Assembly (NCBI RefSeq): GCF_039555335.1
Contig: NC_092644.1
Coordinates: forward strand, 49,055,281 to 49,119,280
Reading direction: 5' to 3'
DNA from: Amphiura filiformis
Taxonomy: Eukaryota; Echinodermata; Ophiuroidea; Amphilepidida; Amphiuridae
DNA: 64,000 bases
Part shown: positions 11,401 through 21,595 of the stretch, piece by piece
Position numbering within the stretch: position 1 is the first letter of the stretch
Layout: each line of letters opens with the position of its first letter
Translations under genes and position numbers: made by a program
The notes under the pieces: generated by a model
What the model was told of the DNA's origin: nothing
What the model saw: only the letters and a program-made list of their open reading frames with translations
Database searches by the model: none

Positions 11401-14400
11401 TGTTATAGTTAGTTTGGGTTATAATTGGCAAAAGCTGTACTACTGCTGAAGCCCCCTGCCATTCTTACTTATTCCCTGGCCAGGTACTCACCAGTATATT
11501 TGGGCACTTCCTGATCCTCTTCGTAACTCTTGTAGTTGTTGTCCATTCGTTGTATCAAATACTCTTATCAATGTGCCCTATATATCAAAGGAAAGGAATC
11601 AATAAGTGTCGAAATAAAATGTTACTCATGTAATAAACATCACCAATATCTTCAGGCAGTCAAGATGGCACTGGTGTTGTGAGGCAACAAGTTTGTTTGA
11701 TTTACAATTCATTCAAAAATACAACGATGTGCTAAATATACACTGTCAATATCGCATTGATTTGGGCAATCATATGAACAGATTTTGATGTCATTTCAAG
11801 TCTGAGATGCTTAATTTAACCCCCTGGCTCAGATTTACGAACACTTTACTGGCTTAGATATAGAAACACTTTACTGGCTCGGATATAGAAACACTTTACT
11901 GGCTCACATATAGAAACACTTTACTGGCTCAGATACTTGATACTAACAGGGTTGCCAAACCCGCGATTTGGTAGCCCAATTGGGCGACTTTTGAAGATTT
12001 TTCCCGCGACTTCTGACAATTTCCTGTCCCATAGAAACCAATGCTTAAGAAAAAAATTGGGCGACTTTTCAACTTTGGCTCCCGCGACTTTCGATAGTTT
12101 CCTGCCCCATAGAAACCAATGGTAAAGAGAAAAATTGGGCGACTTTTCGATTAATTGACCCGCGATTCGGGCTGAAATCTTTTGGCAACCCTGGATACTA
12201 ACCAATCACAAGCTGTGGGAAGTTGATCATCAGATGCAAACTAGTCTTTTTAATTACAGATTAATATAAATAATGCTTACCTTTTCTGATGCAGTGGCAA
12301 GCTTTGTGCCCTGATGATTCAGGGTAATACAAGTTAACACACCCTCGTGTGCCATAATATCTAAAGGCGCTTTCTCTGTATTGGCAAGATCAACAATTTG
12401 CACCTGACCTGTCCGCCTCCCAGGGAATGCAAGAAGTGAGTTATTACTATTCGGACAAAGTACACATAGACCTGAAATGGTGAAAGAAAGAATGTGAGGA
12501 GCTGCTATCAAAATAATATCGTGATATTTATTGACTTAGTTGATTTATAATAATCATTGCACATAGATTATTGCCTGCTTCACACACTATCTCAAAAGGC
12601 TGCCTTTTGTATTATTGACATCTAATTGTGAAGAGATACATTGTAAAATTAACATTTTATATTAATTTTGTGTCACAATATTACAATCTCACAACCATTC
12701 ATAAAAGAAAGAAGCATGCTGAAATATGATAATACATTTTTTTGGCATACAGCAGTATGTGATGCAGATGACGAAATATGTCTGCGCTGAAAAGGACTTC
12801 CCTAGGGAAAGATTAAATCTTACTCATGAATGTTTACCGACCTAGAGTACCAAGTAATTTCAAATCATATGTATGCGCTTGTTTGAGTGGTCATATTCTT
12901 TCACCTATAGCTTAAATATCAAAAGTACACAGTAATAAAATTGACATGAATGGATGGAGTATTGGGGCTTTAGCCGCTTTTCCATTTGAAATCCATTAAG
13001 GTAACCCCAAATGAAATTCACACTCCCTGTGTGGAAGATTAAGGTCATGTCTTCCAAAGGGGTGTATGAATTTCAAATGGAATAACCAGGGGTGTAGCAA
13101 AAGCCTTAAGGTCCCATGGACAAGGAGCAGTGCAGGCCCTTTTAACATCTCCTTTATCAGCTCTATTTCATTTTCCCTTTTCCTTGGGGCCCCTGGACTT
13201 CGTCCACCTTGTCTACCGCTCACTACGCCCCCAGGAATATTTCATTTTGATCCTTCACTTATCATGAGTATGAATGCTACATATTAAATCTTTAGGAATG
13301 AAGGAATAGTTGAATGTTAACAGAATATGGCTTGATTGGCTTTACCTATATCTACCACAACTGGAGTGAGTATTTTAAATGGAAGTTATCCAATTGTCTA
13401 TTCTATTTGAAATCCATACTCCCTCTGTGGAAGACTTTAGCTAAATCTTCCATAGGGGAGTGTAGATTTCAAAAGGAATAGCCCATGATTTAGCAGTATG
13501 TCTCTTACCTTTTGGGTTGGGGCATGTTTCAAAAACATGAAGTTGCTGTGGGTTTTGTGTGAAGGTGTACACTTTGATCATTGTGTCTAACACTACAACT
13601 ATCCTGTTGGTGAGGGAAAAAAACAACAAAGCAAAACATTGTGAAAATTATGTGTACTTATACTTTACCTTGTCATACATGCCATTCCCAACTAATACTA
13701 CAGCACACATACACCCCCAGATGCACAAAGACATATATAGAATTATCTTCCATACATTAGGTATGGATAGATACGAACCCTCAATTTTGTGGCATTCAAC
13801 TTTTGCCAAATCATTAAATTTCCTTCAAAAGGATTCCAATTTCATAAATCCACAACATTCACTTGTATTACAAGTGAATGTTGTGGATTTGTGAAATTGG
13901 AATCCTAAGTTGTAACATCTGGCCTATATTCACACACATGCAAATTACAGAAGATAGTGTGACAATAAAGTGTGATAAATCAAAGTTGGCCTCGCATAGC
14001 AAAATTATCACAAGCCAAAGGTACATCATATGATACATAAACATGGTGGCACGTTGGGCAGCAGTCATAATCACGAACTAGCTCAAGGTGGTGGGTTCGA
14101 GTCCCAGCAGTGTAAATGTGTTGTGCACTTGTGCAAGGCTCTTCACCCCTATTACCTCCCTCATCCAGATGTGCAAATGGGTACTGGCTTTAGTTAATGC
14201 TGGGAAGGTTACAAGACTCATTGTGGAGGTTACTCCAGCCTGTGAACACAGATAGATTCCCTTTAATTTTGTTTCCACAAACATGGCAGAGTCTGTTTTC
14301 CCTAAAATTTGGTTCATCTCAAGTTTGGTAGCAATGTGTGAATTTTACTGGTCGCAGTATCGAACCGCACATGTAAAGTTAATCATGCAGAGGGTAGATG

Positions 14401-17400
14401 CATGCCTATAAGGGTGGTTTGTTGGCACAATTGTGGTGCAATCTCGAAAAAGCATTGACATCACTACCAAACTTGGGGTGATTCAAAACATAGTCTACCC
14501 TATTTGATACCTACCTATCCCTACGTAACCTGACTGCCCGCACTTCACTTGTAAATTCTAATTCTATGACAGGTTTCTTCTTCAAATCATCCCAAATCAT
14601 CACTGCAAAGAAATACAACATCACAAATTTTCAGATTTGTTTGAACTAGGATTCCATTTTCCTGGACAGTTTGATCAAAAAGATGCCAGTATTTTGATTT
14701 TTCTAGAGGCTACAAAACAATGCATTTCAAGGGGGAGCAATGTGAACAAAAAAAGCATAAAAAACATGATTTGTTTGCTCCCTTCACTTACAAAACTTTT
14801 GCGTATGGGCCAGAGCGGATGCAATTTACACTGGCAATATACAGAATCAATCCATAGCCACTTTTTTCTTCAACCTATCCACATTTGTGAGGCTGCCTCA
14901 AAATTTTATGGTATTACTATCTTTTTACAGAGCTGACATTTTATACATTGTGCATTTAAACGCTTTGTTAGAGGGCATTCCAGCTTGATTATGACATTTT
15001 AGTCCAGCAATTCAGATCCACAGCACTGCCTAATATAAGCTTTAAAAACAACTTTGGGAGCATCATTGCAATAAAACTCCCCAAAATGCCGACAGATATT
15101 CATTATGAGAATTAAGGACTCAATGCACCAGACCACAACCTAGACTCAAACAGACCAGGTCATAATAACTTATACAGTTCTATGGGCTCAAAATACTTTT
15201 TTGACTATTCAATGGGCTATTTTCAACAGATTCCATGAAATTGGATAATAACTTAAGGAATACATGGACTATTCCATTTAAAATCCACACCCTCTGTGGA
15301 AGATTTCGCTGCCATCTCCAGTTGCATCTTAAGGTCAATCCAGCTGGAAAATCTTGCTAGTTTTACTTGAAATTCCAGCTGCAAATTGTTGAAATTTGTG
15401 AAATTCCAGCTGAAAATGGATGAAATTGATATAAAATCCAGTTGCATTTTACACAATTTACCCTATAAATAAACAATTTTGTTTGAAATTCAAAAAGCTT
15501 CCACATCTTTTCCACTTTAAGAATGAAAATGTTTGGATCTGGAATAGCCTAATTGCCCTGCCCTTAGACCCCAACTTTATTTGACTAGGACTCATGTTAC
15601 ATGTTGTTATCTTACCTTTATTCGGAGGGTAGTTGGGAGTTTTGCCGCCTCCAACCAGGGCCAGATAGTTACATCTAAACAACATCTCTACATGACCAAT
15701 GCCACCATCAGTAAAATCTAAGAGGATGAAAGTTTGTCATCAAAATAAAACTGTAAGTTTTAAACAGTTAAAATATCAATTATTAGTATCAATTGAAAAG
15801 TTAATTTGTGATGTGATGATACACCCAAGAGGAATTTTGGCATGAAATTTCGAACCACAAAGACTCCCATAAAAAGTTGATACTCCTAAATAGTCTTTTG
15901 CAGCTGACATTAAAAATGCCACAAATAATCAATAATTGGCCAATAAATGGAGAAAAATCCAAATTGCAGGCACTTTTAAAACTTAAAGATACATGTAGAT
16001 GATGTCATCAAGGGGGCACACTTCATTACTAATTCATTTTCGTCTGCTCAGTTGCCCCTGCATTATACATCCTGTGTCGTGGAGATTATCCAGTATTTAC
16101 CATAAGCAGAATCTTTTGACTTAAGAATATCAAAAGTACCACTCATTCTGCGTCTTTACACTGAGCACTCTGTATTTTTACCTGGTATTACCTGGTAACC
16201 CACAATCCGATTCAGGCAACAACCAGCACGTTTCTACTGATGCTTAAAATAAGGGTTGTGGGGAGTACCGGAAGTACTGAAAATATTTTCCTGACCCTGA
16301 GCTGCTTTTAAGGTCACGATATGATACATAAAATGTACATAATAGAAGTTCAACACCCAGCAACCGTTAACCGTTGTGTTTCCACTGACAGAAATACCGG
16401 GTGTCACACCACATGGTCTACCTCATGTGGATCACGTTTGCCGGGTGTCCACATCGCATCACTATGAACCGATCTGTTTCCACTGAGCACATTAACCTGT
16501 AACACTCTAAACTAAACCACATTACCCGCCAACCGTTCCCCAGTAGAAACACACAGATTGTGAATAGACTTACCTTGCCTCTCTTTCTCTCTCAATGGAT
16601 CTGCATTGTACACACGGAAACCATTCTCCATACCACAAGCAAAACAACCTGTCAATTACAAAATAACACAGAATTACAACTTACATGTACATATAGGACA
16701 TGGGCATCAAAACAATTGCCCAATAATATAGAATGGAACATTTGCTGTCAACTTGTTTTGTTCCAATTCTACAAGAACATTTGCACGCCAAGCATGAAAA
16801 AATTCAATTTCAGACTATTTTAGCCCAAAATGTAGGACGAATTATGCAATTTGAAGGGTCGGTGCGCGCGTAGCGTGTTGTGGTAGCTCCCAAGGAAAAA
16901 TACGGAGGCCCAAAACAAAACCCAACAATTTCACACAATGAACTTAAAATAGATGGGGCAAAGTTATTATTGTCATTCATTACCATTGTCTCTGATATTT
17001 TGAACAAATCAAAATGGCATTTTATGTCATTTTATCATGGACGAAGAATAGAGCACGAAGTGCGATGGACTTGCAACTCTGTTCGTCGATGTGAGGTCAG
17101 CGACGTCAACACTTGGAACATGTGGACGTAGGTGGCAGCAGCATTTTTCTGTAATTAGCATATTCATGACATCATGTTAACGTAAGTCTCCACAGCACTA
17201 CACATATTTTTTTAGGTAGCTTTTAGTACTATCGTGGTGGCAGCAGCATTTTTCTTTACTTTTCCAATATGGCGCCGCCCGTGAATCAATTTGGTGCCTG
17301 TTGGTGACGCCATCGGACGCCATTTCAGTGCAGGGTAATACACAGGGAAAGCCGACGCTGTCGCCACCTTGTTGTATTGCGCTAGTATATGAGTTGCAAC

Positions 17401-20400
17401 GGCCTGATTTTATGTCATATTTAACGCTGTTAAATATAACTAGTTTTAAATATTGTTATTACCTACATGTATTTCATGCCGACAAGAGCTACCAATCACG
17501 CGTAGTCGTGTGTGTTGCCATGTAACGCTCTTAGCGTATAGTCATATACACGCACGCGCGTGCACGCAGAAGTCATTGTATTAAACGCGTCAGGAGTCAT
17601 TGTGAGTATTTATGACCATGCAATTAGTGCGCCAATAGGCAATCAATACATTTTGATTGGATTGCACTACCCTGAGTAAAGATAAACACTTGTGCTGAGC
17701 ATGAAATTGGTCACTTATTGCTCACTGTTCAAAATGTGACATCTACACCAATTACAGTCCCCGAAACTGTCTACTTTTTGGCCGACCGCAATTCGAAACA
17801 TTTAGTGATAGTTAAAAATCGATCCCCAACCCTTTGGTTACCTTTGGGACGAATTTGCAGAAATCTCCATGAGTCTTCGTGTCTGAAATTCCCGGTACAA
17901 ACATCGAAAATGTTGCATTTCTCAGTCCCTGTGATGATACTATATCCGCATCGCAGTTTTCATGCTTGTTTGAGTGATAGTAGGATACGGGATGTAGGCT
18001 AGTCCCCTGTGTTTGACCTGCTCCGACGTCTGAATTCACACGGAATTATTCGTACCTGCTTACCAGACAGCAATACTGCGTATTGCTGTATGGAACCAGA
18101 CATAGAATTGCACTTGCTGTGTATATTATTAAGGTTATGAATGTTGCTCATCGGAAATCACACATCATCTGTACTGGCCTAACTGGGTTCGATTAAACTT
18201 GTGCCATGGAGCAAAATGCTCCCCATTTTGGACAACGTATGGTTTTAGAGGAGTAACATCTAAATGGTTTTCAAATTATCTTTCTGAGAGAAAACAATAT
18301 GTGTCATACAATTCGAAGTATCATCTTATGAACCGATTTTATGTGGCGTTCCACAAGGATCAATATTGGGTCCTCTGCTTTTCATCATCTATATGAATGA
18401 CATCGCTCACACATCTGAATTACTATCATTTATTTTATTCGCTGATGATACCACTGTTTTCTACTCACATGAAAATATTAATGAACTCTGTAATGTAATT
18501 AATAATGAGCTGAGGGAGGTAATTAACTGGTTCAAAGCTAACAAACTTTCACTCAATGCAAAAAAGACAAATCTCATGTTTTTGGGTACTGTGTCCAAAA
18601 CCAAGGAAATCAATGACAATAATATTGTAATATCTTTAGATGGTTGTAAACTGGCGCGTGTTAAAGAAGCCAAATTCCTGGGTCTAACTATTGATGAAAA
18701 TCTTTCTTGGAAGAAACAGATTGTTAATATTTGTAATGTGTCTTCTCGAAATATTGGCGTTTTGAACAAGGTGAAGCATTATTTACCCGAACAAACTTTG
18801 TATTATAACCTTTACTGTTCATTAGTTGTACCCTATTTTAATTACGGTATTTTACTTTGGGGAAATGAAAACAAGGCATATCTTAACAAATTATTTAAGC
18901 TACAAAAAAGAGCTTTAAGAATAATATCTCATAGTCCGTATTTAAGCCATTAAAGACCACTTTTTGATAAATACAATGTTCTTGATATATTTGATATGTA
19001 CAAGAAAGAGTTGTCTATTTTTATGTATAAGTATACCCAAGGTATCATTTAGGTATGTTACCAAAATCATTTGATGCTATGTTTAAGAGTCTTAAGGATA
19101 TTCACAGTTATAATACTAGAAATAAGCATTTTACCAACTGCACAAAACAATTAAGTACTGTTGTCTCCAATGGTCCAAAAATTTGGAATCAAATACCTTA
19201 TGAGATTAGACAGGCTACCAACATTTCTCTCTTTAAGAGAGGAGTACATGCCTTACTGAATGACAAGTAGATCCAAGCATGTTTTGCTTCATTATTATAG
19301 TGTGATATTTCTGTTAATCATTCTACTAAATCATTGCCTCCACTTAATATGTCATCTCAAAGTTGTTTATCATTGCTTTTATTAGGGTGGTCACATGAAA
19401 ATTTCAAACCCACCCCTGGAATTACTTTTTCTGTCACGATTGTTCCTGCTGCAAAATGATTTAAAAAACCTCTTGAATCAACTCAATCAGACAATCCGTT
19501 GCGAAGATACAGCCTTTTAAAGATTCACAAAATTGGCCATTTTTACCCCATTTTTAGGAAAATCCTGATTTTGTCATAAATTTGCATATTCACGGAGCGA
19601 GAATTGTGGGAATAAAGCCAAAGAAGGCATTAGATGTATTGTTTTTGTTTATTTAATGTTCATTTATGCAAATATTAAAAATCCAGGGTCATAATTGCTA
19701 TATTTGCTTCTTTACAACATTTTTAAAATGGCTGAAATGACAAAAATAACTCTTTTGCCAGGACTTTTAAGGTAAATATATGTGATTTTCACCATTGAGG
19801 GCACTATTATGTGCCTATTTTGACCTTCAAAGGCCTGTATTTCCTAAACTACACAACCAAATTGTCTGATTTTTGCACAGGATTTTGCTCTGAGGGTCTA
19901 GATTGTAAAACTGAATATAGCATAATTGTACATCTTTGGGAAAATAGTTTTATTTGATGACAAAAAATTATTTTGTGCGTAACTTTTTTATGCGTGACCG
20001 TACAAAAATGCTATATTCACCTTCATTACAAGCAGAATATTTTCTATCTAATTAGGTAGTCGGGTTTGCACAGAAGTTACTAGGAGACAAATTATATGGA
20101 ATTCAAAATGCCCAAAAGTTTTCCAACTGCTGCAGAATCTGTTAAATTTTCACCATACATTTGTGTATGTAGGCAGGGGTACACACAATAGCTAGCATTG
20201 TGGCCACCCTACTTTTATGCTTTATATCAGTGGTTGTAATTTACTCTATGTTAATGTTAAATACTCATGATTATAGTACAATATTATATTTAAATTGATT
20301 GATTCATGAATTATATTTGTGTTTAAATTTTTTTGGCTACAGATCCTCGTTTTGTTTTTGTTCTGTTTTAATTTGTGTAATTTAATTATACAGTGGGTGC

Positions 20401-21048
20401 AGCATTTACAGGCTTCGCTTATCGTTGTACCTCCTCCATCGTGTTGTTCTTTTTATAATTATTGTATTTTGTTGTAATTTTTGATGGAAATAAAATAAAT
20501 CTGATTGATTGATTGACTGAACCTGCTACACAAATATCAGCTTGATAGCAATATTTTACAATGTAAACATATGCTATTATTATAAGAACATCATCACCTA
20601 AATGATATTTTTGTTTAAAATTGCTACGCAAGTTTTTCAAAGTTTAAAATCGAACCCTGATCATGCTGATTTTATTATACCACACCCTGAATAAAATCAT
20701 TACAATATAATATTACTAGTAATATATAGACCTATTGTGGCTAGAGTCTATAAACATGTATTCATGATTCGTGTAATTGTATATGCCTATAACCTGAGAC
20801 GAATATATCTAAAGGTATATTCGTCTCAGCTATAACTTACAGTTGAAGTTACAAGTACAACATCATGAACATCATCATGGAAATCATTAATCCATGTCCA
20901 TGAATTGGGCAATTTGATCATTCGTGTAGCATGCATGTTTATGTTATCTTTTCTTTCATGATTAATGAAACAAATACTTACCATGGTCTTGATTGAAACC
21001 TGCATAAAGCAGTTTGTTATTAAAAGGGTTTTCTGGTCCTAGATTCAT
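8461..21048 (-). CDS. WDR45B: WD repeat phosphoinositide-interacting protein 3 (WDR45B/WIPI3), ten exons
   Basis: Coding exons, 5' to 3' on the minus strand: 21048-20982, 16648-16574, 15717-15616, 14602-14515, 13603-13509, 12471-12281, 11577-11492, 10640-10539, 10159-10038 and 8567-8461. They sum to 1,035 nt, giving 344 residues plus stop, the same length as the human protein as I recall it. Every intron is GT-AG and the phases join cleanly. The protein starts [18 protein letters not shown] and ends [14 protein letters not shown]3 hallmarks include [26 protein letters not shown] and the LRRG motif at residues 224-227, which in PROPPINs binds PI3P/PI(3,5)P2. The family is a seven-bladed beta-propeller that acts at the forming autophagosome. 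WDR45 (WIPI4) is the nearest alternative, but the sequence reads closer to WDR45B. The first intron is 4.3 kb and repeat-laden. Confidence 0.95.
8683..8800. mobile_element. short inverted-repeat element enclosing telomere-like units
   Basis: TCCTTCATGTAATTATT on the left pairs with TATTATTACATGAAGGA on the right. Between them lie about 70 bp of CCTAACCCTAACC-like units. It lies in the last intron of WDR45B. Confidence 0.6.
8960..9262. repeat. low-complexity repeat with AAAGTGGACCTTTTT units
   Basis: AAAAGTGGACCTTTT or a close variant occurs several times, with long A and T runs. Probably part of an unclassified repeat in WDR45B intron 9. Confidence 0.35.
9281..9648. mobile_element. MITE with AAGGGTATACG ends
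   Basis: Left end AAGGGTATACGATGTATTGT then TGGTCGAAGCAGC; right end the inverse GCTGCTTCGACCAACAATAC then CACGTATACCCTT. 368 bp, no coding capacity, in WDR45B intron 9. Confidence 0.75.
9669..10008. mobile_element. MITE of the CGTATTTCGTCAAATAG family
   Basis: Terminal inverted repeats TACCGTATTTCGTCAAATAG continue into GTCGCCCCC, and the right end is the inverse. 340 bp. Its right end stops 29 bp short of WDR45B exon 9, just beyond that exon's donor site. It shares ends and the TTTCCATGCTATCT block with the large element at 186-3136. Confidence 0.85.
11838..11935 (+). repeat. 31-bp tandem repeat, about 3-4 units
   Basis: Units of AAACACTTTACTGGCTCNNA type plus TATAG recur head to tail directly beside the hAT-like MITE. 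Confidence 0.7.
11947..12193. mobile_element. hAT-like MITE with 8-bp target duplication
   Basis: Ends CAGGGTTGCCAAA and TTTGGCAACCCTG are perfect inverses, and GATACTAA is duplicated exactly on both sides (11939-11946 and 12194-12201). CAGGG ends and 8-bp target duplications fit the hAT superfamily. Internally it carries repeated TCCCATAGAAACCAATG blocks. In WDR45B intron 6. Confidence 0.88.
12975..13090. mobile_element. GGGCTATTCCAG-family MITE, copy 4
   Basis: Shortened copy with CATTTGAAATCCATT on the left, the conserved TGTGTGGAAGATTAAGGTCA core, and ATTTCAAATGGAATAAC on the right. Confidence 0.65.
13398..13490. mobile_element. GGGCTATTCCAG-family MITE, copy 5
   Basis: Compact 93-bp version: CTATTTGAAATCCATACTCC pairs with GTAGATTTCAAAAGGAATAG. 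Confidence 0.65.
13828..13906. repeat. near-perfect palindrome of about 79 bp
   Basis: AGGATTCCAATTTCATAAAT runs into CCACAACATTCACTTGTA, and the complement follows after almost no loop, with one mismatch visible. It could extrude as a cruciform; probably a tiny foldback transposon in WDR45B intron 4. Confidence 0.8.
14040..14236 (+). mobile_element. tRNA-derived SINE
   Basis: GGTGGGTTCGAGTCCCAGCA is a good RNA polymerase III B box with its T-arm stem. A weaker A-box-like region precedes it. The body (CACTTGTGCAAGGCTC and CCTATTACCTCCCTCATCC) resembles tRNA-derived SINE bodies. It lies in WDR45B intron 4, opposite to the gene. I did not find a clear tail or target duplication. Confidence 0.65.
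15264..15450. repeat. partial GGGCTATTCCAG-family copy plus CCAGCTG-rich repeat
   Basis: GGACTATTCCATTTAAAATC and CCTCTGTGGAAGATTT match one end of the MITE family. They are followed by several AATTCCAGCTGNAAAT units, locally repetitive. Confidence 0.4.
16135..16560. repeat. unclassified repeat with GTTTCCACTGA motifs
   Basis: GTTTCCACTGA or GTTTCTACTGA recurs at least three times and its complement CAGTAGAAAC once near the end, suggesting a degraded inverted-repeat element just downstream of the exon 2 donor of WDR45B. No other content seen. Confidence 0.3.
18199..20516 (+). mobile_element. LINE (non-LTR retrotransposon) remnant with reverse transcriptase
   Basis: 5'-truncated element in WDR45B intron 1, opposite to the gene. 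An upstream segment (18199-18396) reads [20 protein letters not shown], the block that precedes the reverse transcriptase palm. A 195-codon segment (18366-18953) has [13 protein letters not shown], the catalytic FADDT and [17 protein letters not shown] third (19055-19270) has [10 protein letters not shown] and [15 protein letters not shown], the typical LINE C-terminus. At least one frameshift joins the first two, and stop codons at 18951 and near 19049 break the rest, so it is dead. The 3' end, after AATAAAATAAATCTGATTGA, is a (GATT)n tail, as in CR1/L2-like lineages. Exact family uncertain. Confidence 0.88.
19383..20211. mobile_element. 829-bp non-autonomous DNA element nested in the LINE
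   Basis: Ends TAGGGTGGTCAC and GTGGCCACCCTA are inverse with one mismatch, flanked by an exact 7-bp duplication CTTTTAT (19376-19382, 20212-20218). It separates the LINE's last coding codons from its 3' tail, so it is younger than the LINE. No transposase seen; superfamily not assigned. Confidence 0.82.
20794..20829. mobile_element. 36-bp hairpin micro-insertion with 7-bp duplication
   Basis: A 36-bp sequence begins CTGAGACGAATATA and ends TATATTCGTCTCAG, an inverted pair around a short loop. CTATAAC is repeated exactly on both sides (20787-20793 and 20830-20836). A second, slightly diverged copy lies at 23527-23560. Confidence 0.8.
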
Positions 21049-21595
21049 TGTGAATTCCAAGAAATCTGTTCTTTTGTAGGCGTTCACTCTCAGAAAAGTC
21101 AACAGATTGCATCCATTTTGGGTCCTGACCTCCGGCCTTGGAGTCGTTCAATCTTATTAGGCGGCTTTTGAAAACTATAGAATTTTTTTTTCTTTGACAA
21201 GTTTACCAAAAACAAAAATTAAAAGTTTATCAACATCAACTTAGTAGTAAATATTATTTTTGTTACAATTTCATTAAAATTTTAAGAATTATAATGCTTT
21301 AATATATTTTCTTAAATGGCGAAAATCAGTGAATTAACAAAATTCTCCCTACATTAAAATAATGGAATAGTCTTTTTGCTAAAGGTCAATTAAAGGTTGC
21401 AAGTTCCTAAACTGGACGGAGTTCGTGTTTGTTAGACTTTGCTCCATGCTTCGTAAGTTTGTGATGACACTGCTCTCACTGTTCCAGCTTGCGACAAGAC
21501 TACAAAATCCGTGAAAACGATCCAGTGATCCAGTCAATCAGTGTTGTTTGTTCAACGTGTGTGTCCTGTAGATTGTGTGAAATTCTGCAAAAGAG
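21049..21595. promoter_or_regulatory. probable divergent promoter between WDR45B and ECHS1
   Basis: The two start codons face away from each other across 547 bp, and both 5' UTRs and transcription starts must lie here unless non-coding first exons exist. A very short upstream reading frame (ATGGATGCAATC, then stop) precedes the WDR45B start. AAAGGTCAATTAAAGGTTGC near 21381 resembles spaced nuclear-receptor half-sites; this is weak. No TATA box is clearly placed. Confidence 0.6.

Noticed and set aside
13559-13894. 111-codon plus-strand frame overlapping WDR45B exon 5
   Set aside because: It runs antisense through the exon and into a palindrome; no homology and no splice context.
16880-18039. 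Several 60-95 codon frames in WDR45B intron 1 before the LINE
   Set aside because: No conserved domain, no consistent start or splice signals; random open frames in moderately GC-rich intron DNA.
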